Below are positions 6,122-9,842 of a stretch of 9,842 bases of DNA, one piece after another. Source of the stretch: JACXTP01 sp963827905 (GTDB lineage: Archaea > Thermoplasmatota > Thermoplasmata > Methanomassiliicoccales > UBA472). Below the pieces are notes generated by a model, which worked only from the letters and a program-made list of their open reading frames with translations, was not told where the DNA came from and made no database searches. How positions within the stretch are numbered: position 1 is the stretch's first letter; each line of letters opens with the position of its first letter. The stretch covers positions 1-9,842 of the forward strand of contig CAWHCB010000006.1 of the NCBI GenBank assembly GCA_963827905.1, read 5' to 3'. Made by a program: the position numbers and the translations under genes.

Positions 6122-6253
6122 CGAATACCGATGGGAGCGTCGGGCATCTATTCTTTGCGATGCCGCCCTTGAGGGGAATGATGGAGCTGGATGGCGTCTG
6201 ATGCAGCGGGGCAACTGCAATAGATTTAAGGATTGCATCACCATGCCCTGCCG
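6122..6253. promoter_or_regulatory. Divergent promoter region between carbamate kinase and membrane protein
   Basis: A 132-bp gap between two divergent genes. It contains a central-to-right TATA-like element that reads in both directions (ATTTAAG / CTTAAAT, 6224-6230), enclosed by TGCAAT and ATTGCA half-sites, and a weak minus-strand A/T element near 6148-6156. No other structure was seen. Confidence 0.5.
6216..6237 (+). promoter_or_regulatory. Operator-like palindrome enclosing a TATA box
   Basis: TGCAAT (6216-6221), a 10-nt spacer holding GATTTAAG, then ATTGCA (6232-6237). The half-sites are exact inverted repeats and the TATA box sits between them. The box predicts a transcript start near 6252-6254, at the ATG of the membrane protein. 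A repressor bound here would block TBP, a common archaeal arrangement; this role is inferred. Confidence 0.45.
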
Positions 6254-7255
6254 ATGTCGCCCGAGGACGGTTCCGGGTCCATGTTATCTGGCATAAGAAA
6301 GAGCAAGTACGCCACCCCGTTGGGTTTAGGGCTGGCGGCCTTGATATCGGTCCTACTGATGATCTTCGCATGGTGGATGTGCTTCAGCTTCCTCACCATT
6401 GCCTTGGTCCTCTATGGGCTCCCGACCATCTTCGGGTTCAAGAGCAAGAAATGGTTGGCCGTCTTCGGGACGGTCATGCTGGTGGTCCTCGGCCTCACCT
6501 GGACGGCCATGATGTACAACCAGACCATCAACTTCGAGGGCGAGACCGTGGAGTCGCCTAACGGCGCCATGGTCGATGGGATGGTCAACCCGGCCGTGGG
6601 CGTCCCAGGCACGTTCTATACGTTCAACGTCACGTTGACCTCTGGAGCCACCGATGCTGACGTGCATCTTTATCTGACCAATGATTGGGACACGGGTCAA
6701 TCTGCGATCACCAATACTAGTATGGAGTTCTCCCATAACGCCTCCAATGGGGCGGTATACTCGAGGACGATCCAACTGAACGAATCCGGTCTGTACGGCT
6801 TCGAGTTCTTGCTCGACACGACTGCCGCTGGTGGGACCTGGGAGGCCACTTATGGGGCCTACGGACCGGTCAACGCCAATAACAATGACATCCTATTCTA
6901 CTGGCTGCAGTCGGGCATGATGATCGCGTTCTTCAACATCGGCCTGCTGTTCTACATGCTGCTGCTCCTGGTCTTCTGGATGGACCGCAGCCGCAAGAAG
7001 ATGGAAGGGGAGATGAAGAAGCGCGAGGCGGCCAAGGCGGTCGCCACCGAGAAATTGGTCTGCTCGGAGTGCGGATCGGACGTTCCGGCCGATGCCGAGA
7101 AGTGCCCTCAGTGCGGAGAGCGCTTCGACGATGCTCAGAAGAACGCCACCTCCGAAGAGAAGAAATGCCCCAAGTGCAACGCCGTCATCTTCGACACGGA
7201 CAAGAAATGCTGGAACTGCGGCACTGAGCTCATCGCCCCGCCCAAGCAGGGCTGA
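6254..7255 (+). CDS. Membrane protein with extracytoplasmic domain and two C-terminal zinc ribbons
   Basis: Unknown function. The roughly 333-residue product has three closely spaced hydrophobic segments (about 22-41, 42-62, 67-87), a polar domain of about 120 residues with many Thr, Asn and Gly and several N-x-S/T sites (88-211, probably beta-rich and outside the cell), a fourth hydrophobic segment (about 212-241), a basic/acidic linker (DRSRKKMEGEMKKREAAK), and two zinc-ribbon modules with CxxC pairs: CSEC...CPQC (about 269-286) and CPKC...CWNC (about 304-321). The ribbons should be cytoplasmic. Proteins of this membrane plus zinc-ribbon style are common and uncharacterised in Euryarchaeota. 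The ATG at 6254 is chosen because the TATA box at 6223-6230 predicts a start there; TTG 6233 would add MHHHALP, and ATG 6281 is a shorter alternative. It precedes top6B by 85 bp, which has its own promoter. Confidence 0.8.
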   Translation: MSPEDGSGSMLSGIRKSKYATPLGLGLAALISVLLMIFAWWMCFSFLTIALVLYGLPTIFGFKSKKWLAVFGTVMLVVLGLTWTAMMYNQTINFEGETVESPNGAMVDGMVNPAVGVPGTFYTFNVTLTSGATDADVHLYLTNDWDTGQSAITNTSMEFSHNASNGAVYSRTIQLNESGLYGFEFLLDTTAAGGTWEATYGAYGPVNANNNDILFYWLQSGMMIAFFNIGLLFYMLLLLVFWMDRSRKKMEGEMKKREAAKAVATEKLVCSECGSDVPADAEKCPQCGERFDDAQKNATSEEKKCPKCNAVIFDTDKKCWNCGTELIAPPKQG

Positions 7256-7276
7256 GCCCAACAACTTTTATTTACG

Positions 7277-7301
7277 TCCCTGGGGATACCAAGCCCAGGG
7301 A
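7277..7301 (+). terminator. Hairpin between the membrane protein gene and top6B
   Basis: TCCCTGGG (7277-7284) pairs perfectly with CCCAGGGA (7294-7301) around a 9-nt loop. A T-rich stretch (CTTTTATTTA) lies before it, not after, so it is not a classical intrinsic terminator. It lies 8 nt before the top6B TATA box and could either end the upstream transcript or be a regulatory site. Confidence 0.4.
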
Positions 7302-7308
7302 TGCATTC

Positions 7309-7317
7309 GTTAATTAT
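7309..7317 (+). promoter_or_regulatory. TATA box for the top6B-top6A operon
   Basis: GTTAATTAT centred about 27 nt before the ATG at 7341, predicting transcription from at or next to the start codon (leaderless). No Shine-Dalgarno sequence precedes 7341, which agrees. Confidence 0.55.
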
Positions 7318-7340
7318 CCAGTGTAGCCCAGGTCGATATC

Positions 7341-9356
7341 ATGAGTTCTATCGCTGAAGAGCTGGCCAAGAAGCAGAAGGAGATATCCGTCTCGGAGTTC
7401 TTCGAGAGGAACCGGCAGATCCTCGGCTTCGATTCGCAGGTGAAAGCGCTGATCATGGGCGTCAAGGAGGCGGTGGACAACTCCCTGGACGCCTGCGAGG
7501 AGGCCTCCATTCTTCCTGAGATCTACGTTCGCATCGAGAGGGTGGAGAAGGACGAGTACAAGGTGACGGTGGAGGACAACGGTCCAGGCATCGTCAAGAG
7601 GATGATCCCGAACGTCTTCGGCCGCCTCCTCTACGGCTCAAGGTTCCATGCGGTGCGACAGTCCAGGGGGCAGCAGGGCATAGGCATCTCCGCCACGGTG
7701 ATGTTCGGCCAGATCACCACCGGTCGAGCGACCACGGTCCGCTCCAAGACCGCCCACGAGGAGACCGCCTGGGAGCTGGACCTCATCATCAACACCAAGA
7801 AGAACCTCCCCGAGGTGCTGCGCGAGGAACCTAAGATCTGGGACGGCAAGGAGCACGGGATGCGGGTGGAGTTCTTCATGAACGGCAGGTACCTGTCCGG
7901 CAAGCAGTCGGTGCTGGAATACCTCAAGCAGACCGCCATCGTCAACCCCCATGCCCGGTTCACCTTCGTCGACCCAGAGGGGCGGAGCATCACCTTCGAG
8001 AGGGCGTCCGATGACCTCCCGCCACCGACCAAGGAGATCAAGCCCCATCCCGAGGGTCTCGAGCTGGGCACCTTGATGAACATGGCCAACGAGACCAAGT
8101 CCAAGACCCTGTCCAAGTTCCTCCAGACCGACTTCAGCCGCATAAGCGACCGATTGGCCAAGGAGATCTGTGAGAAGGCCGGTCTGGACCCGGAAAGGAC
8201 CAACCTGCGCCTGCTGGACAAGAAGGACAACCCGGGAGGTCTCCGGCTGGAGGATTACAAGCGTCTGATCGAGGCGCTCGGCTCCGTGAAGATAATGGCC
8301 CCCCAGACGGACTGCTTGTCGCCCATCGGCGGGAACCTGATCCGCAAGGGGCTGAAGAACGTCCTCACCGAGATACGACCGGAGTTCTATGCCCACCCGG
8401 TCACCCGCGAGCCGCGCGTCTACGCAGGCAACCCCTTCCTGGTGGAGGTGGGCATCGTCTATGGCGGCGATCTGCCCAAGGAACAACCGGTGCAGATATT
8501 GCGTTTCGCGAACCGCGTGCCATTGCTCTACCAGCAAGGGGCTTGTGCGGTCACCAAGTCCATCGAGCGCACCGATTGGCGCCGTTACGGTCTGGAACAG
8601 AGGGGCGGGGAGGGCATCCCCTATGGGCCGGCCATCATCATGGTGCACGTCGCTTCCACGAAGGTCCCGTTCACCTCCGAGGCCAAGGAGGCCATCGCCA
8701 ACATCCCGGAGATCCAGGCGGAGATCGAATTGGCGCTCAAGATATGCGGCCGCAGTCTCAAGACCCATCTCAACAAGAAGGATACCAAGGTCAAGACCAA
8801 GGCCAAGTTCGACATAGTCCAGGTCATACTGCCATTGATCGCGGAGAAGAGCGCCAAGATCGTCGGCAAACCGGTGCCCTCCCTCTCTGGCACCATCACC
8901 AAGATCATGAACGTGGTCTGGATCGATGATTCCGTCGCCTACGAGAAGAAGACCCACAAGGTCAGGGTCACCATATACAATTACACGCCCAAGGGGCAGA
9001 AGATGAACCTTCACATGGTCCTGCCCCAGGACAAGCTCGATTACACTGGGCTGCAGATGTTCCCCGCCCAGGTCAAGGACGATGGCAAGGTCACCTGGGA
9101 GCTAAGGTCCATCCCCACCACCCAGAAGGTGGAGATACAGTTCCAGCTCAAGGGACTGGACCAGGATGCCTATGACGAGAACGAGGTCTATGTCAGCGGC
9201 ATCGACCCGGCGTTGGTCATAGGGGCCGATCCTTTGCCTGGCGATTGGGACGTCAAGGCCTTGCAGATATCTGAGTCCGCCTCGGCGGAACCGGTCGAGG
9301 ATGATGAGGACGAGGTCGATTATGATGAACAGAAGGAGGCGCTGAGCGATGACTGA
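7341..9356 (+). CDS. top6B: DNA topoisomerase VI subunit B
   Basis: ATPase subunit of the type IIB topoisomerase that relaxes and decatenates DNA by double-strand passage with subunit A. The 671-residue protein starts with a GHKL ATPase domain: N-box KEAVDNSLDAC (42-52, with Glu43 the expected general base and Asn47 for Mg), DNGPGI (79-84), and the Gly-rich lid SRGQQGIGIS (108-117). An H2TH region follows (about 235-310), then the transducer domain (to about 490) and a C-terminal beta-rich domain (about 520-640) like the Ig-like end of methanosarcinal subunits. The last 25 or so residues are a very acidic tail (VEDDEDEVDYDE). That makes it somewhat longer than the usual 530-630 residues. The frame is intact over 2 kb. 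The ATG at 7341 lies 27 nt after a TATA box. It overlaps top6A by 8 bp. Confidence 0.96.
   Translation: MSSIAEELAKKQKEISVSEFFERNRQILGFDSQVKALIMGVKEAVDNSLDACEEASILPEIYVRIERVEKDEYKVTVEDNGPGIVKRMIPNVFGRLLYGSRFHAVRQSRGQQGIGISATVMFGQITTGRATTVRSKTAHEETAWELDLIINTKKNLPEVLREEPKIWDGKEHGMRVEFFMNGRYLSGKQSVLEYLKQTAIVNPHARFTFVDPEGRSITFERASDDLPPPTKEIKPHPEGLELGTLMNMANETKSKTLSKFLQTDFSRISDRLAKEICEKAGLDPERTNLRLLDKKDNPGGLRLEDYKRLIEALGSVKIMAPQTDCLSPIGGNLIRKGLKNVLTEIRPEFYAHPVTREPRVYAGNPFLVEVGIVYGGDLPKEQPVQILRFANRVPLLYQQGACAVTKSIERTDWRRYGLEQRGGEGIPYGPAIIMVHVASTKVPFTSEAKEAIANIPEIQAEIELALKICGRSLKTHLNKKDTKVKTKAKFDIVQVILPLIAEKSAKIVGKPVPSLSGTITKIMNVVWIDDSVAYEKKTHKVRVTIYNYTPKGQKMNLHMVLPQDKLDYTGLQMFPAQVKDDGKVTWELRSIPTTQKVEIQFQLKGLDQDAYDENEVYVSGIDPALVIGADPLPGDWDVKALQISESASAEPVEDDEDEVDYDEQKEALSDD
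9335..9339 (+). promoter_or_regulatory. Ribosome-binding site for top6A inside top6B
   Basis: GGAGG ends 9 nt before the ATG at 9349, a good Shine-Dalgarno match inside the last codons of top6B. It supports the 8-bp overlapping start and internal initiation on the polycistronic message, unlike the leaderless top6B. Confidence 0.6.
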
Positions 9357-9842
9357 GCAGGAGATCGGTCAGAGGAAGGCGGTAAAGGAGCTGCACAACA
9401 TCGCCGGCTCCATCTATGACCAGATCGATTCGGGCAAGATCCCGAAGATGGTGCTTCCGTTGCGCACCAAGAGCAATATCCGCTTCGACCCCAAGCACGG
9501 GGTGTGGAAGTACGGCAAGGCCACCGGCGCCAGGACCGCCAAGAAGACCAACGGGGCCATGATGTTGCTGCGCACCATGTATGTGCTGGAGCTCATCGAG
9601 GACATGATCGAGCAGAAGAAGTCCTCCACCCTCAGGGAGATGTACTACATCTCGGAGGGGTGGGACGCGGCGAAGTTCTCACTCGCAGGACGAGAGCAAC
9701 TTCCTGGCCGAGGACCTGGAGATCGTCACCGGCTGCATGCGGGAGGACTTCAAGCTGCGCCCCGAGGAGGATGGCGCCAGGGTCATGGGCGACATCACCA
9801 TCGTGGAGACGGACCGCAAGGGCAAGAAGAAGACCATAAACT
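9349..9842 (+). CDS. top6A: DNA topoisomerase VI subunit A, partial, one frameshift
   Basis: DNA-cutting subunit of topoisomerase VI, homologous to Spo11. About 164 residues are present and the gene runs off the right edge. The 5Y-CAP domain begins as expected: an N-terminal helix, VLPLRTKSNIRFD (35-47), a YGKATGARTAKK segment, MMLLRTMYVLELI, and the active-site region STLREMYYISEGWD (93-106). The tyrosine pair 99-100 contains the catalytic residue, by comparison with Spo11 the second. Right after GWDAAKFS the frame changes; one extra base near 9679-9684 must be removed to continue as SQDESNFLAEDLEIVTGC and FKLRPEEDGARVMGDI, both typical of the family. The Toprim domain lies outside the window. 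Its start is set by a good ribosome-binding site and an overlap with top6B. Confidence 0.92.
   Translation, partial: MTEQEIGQRKAVKELHNIAGSIYDQIDSGKIPKMVLPLRTKSNIRFDPKHGVWKYGKATGARTAKKTNGAMMLLRTMYVLELIEDMIEQKKSSTLREMYYISEGWDAAKFSLAGREQLPGRGPGDRHRLHAGGLQAAPRGGWRQGHGRHHHRGDGPQGQEEDHK
9679..9684 (+). other. Frameshift site in top6A
   Basis: The bases after AAGTTC read TCACTCGCAG; removing the A or a C gives F-S-S-Q-D-E-S, as in other subunits. Unlike most other shifts in this window it is not in a G or C run. Confidence 0.75.

Noticed and set aside
6122..6244. N-terminal extension of carbamate kinase to an ATG at 6244
   Set aside because: The added 41 residues have no family similarity, and the ATG at 6121 gives the standard beginning; the extension would also run through the divergent promoter.
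7638..9014. Long open frame of 458 codons antisense to topoisomerase VI subunit B
   Set aside because: It is the mirror of a well-supported G+C-rich gene, has low-complexity Leu/Gly/Asp-rich sequence with no recognisable motif, and no promoter.
1..9842. CRISPR arrays, insertion sequences, phage genes or a new defence cluster
   Set aside because: No regularly spaced repeats, transposase, integrase or nuclease/effector gene sets were seen; nearly all coding capacity is taken by recognised housekeeping families.

Overview
The window is archaeal. It carries both subunits of DNA topoisomerase VI (type IIB), an archaeal/eukaryotic DRG-family GTPase with a C-terminal TGS domain, an archaeal-style membrane protein with two cytoplasmic zinc ribbons, and several starts preceded at about 25-30 nt by A/T-rich TATA-like boxes, which suggests leaderless transcripts. 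Genes are G+C-rich and the gaps are A/T-rich. I would place it in the Euryarchaeota, tentatively an uncultured Thermoplasmatota or Methanomassiliicoccales-like lineage; that is an impression from protein style, not a demonstrated assignment.

Layout. 1-241 is an A/T-rich upstream region. 242-996 (+) is a two-gene unit with an ATGA overlap: a bacterial-type pyruvoyl aspartate 1-decarboxylase (panD), then a type 1 RNase H. 997-1281 has no protein gene but holds a TATA box, a candidate small structured RNA (about 1092-1174) and a second TATA box serving a small acidic protein (1282-1479, +). That protein converges, 5 bp apart, on a minus-strand block read from 6121 down to 1485: carbamate kinase, DRG GTPase, a cystathionine gamma-synthase/lyase-family enzyme and histidyl-tRNA synthetase. 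A short divergent promoter region (6122-6253) separates this block from a plus-strand membrane zinc-ribbon protein (6254-7255). Topoisomerase VI subunit B (7341-9356) follows, overlapping by 8 bp with subunit A, which runs off the right edge.

Reading-frame damage. Four genes (hisS, the trans-sulfuration enzyme, carbamate kinase, top6A) are broken by six single-base frame changes. Every one is explained by ONE EXTRA base, and at least four lie in runs of 4-5 G or C. Removing the extra bases gives proteins of about 418, 392 and 319 aa with all family motifs in order. Because hisS and top6A are core genes, I read these as consensus/assembly errors rather than pseudogenes, and annotate each as one gene across its shifts.

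How the genes work together. top6B-top6A is a real functional pair. panD (beta-alanine for CoA) is coupled translationally to RNase H with no evident functional link. The minus-strand block mixes carbamoyl-phosphate metabolism, a ribosome-associated GTPase, sulfur amino-acid metabolism and tRNA charging, which looks like housekeeping co-orientation rather than a pathway. I found no CRISPR array, insertion sequence, tRNA, rRNA, phage gene or recognisable new multi-gene defence system. The least explained items are the candidate structured RNA at 1092-1174, the operator-like palindrome around a TATA box at 6216-6237, and the bacterial-type panD in an archaeon.
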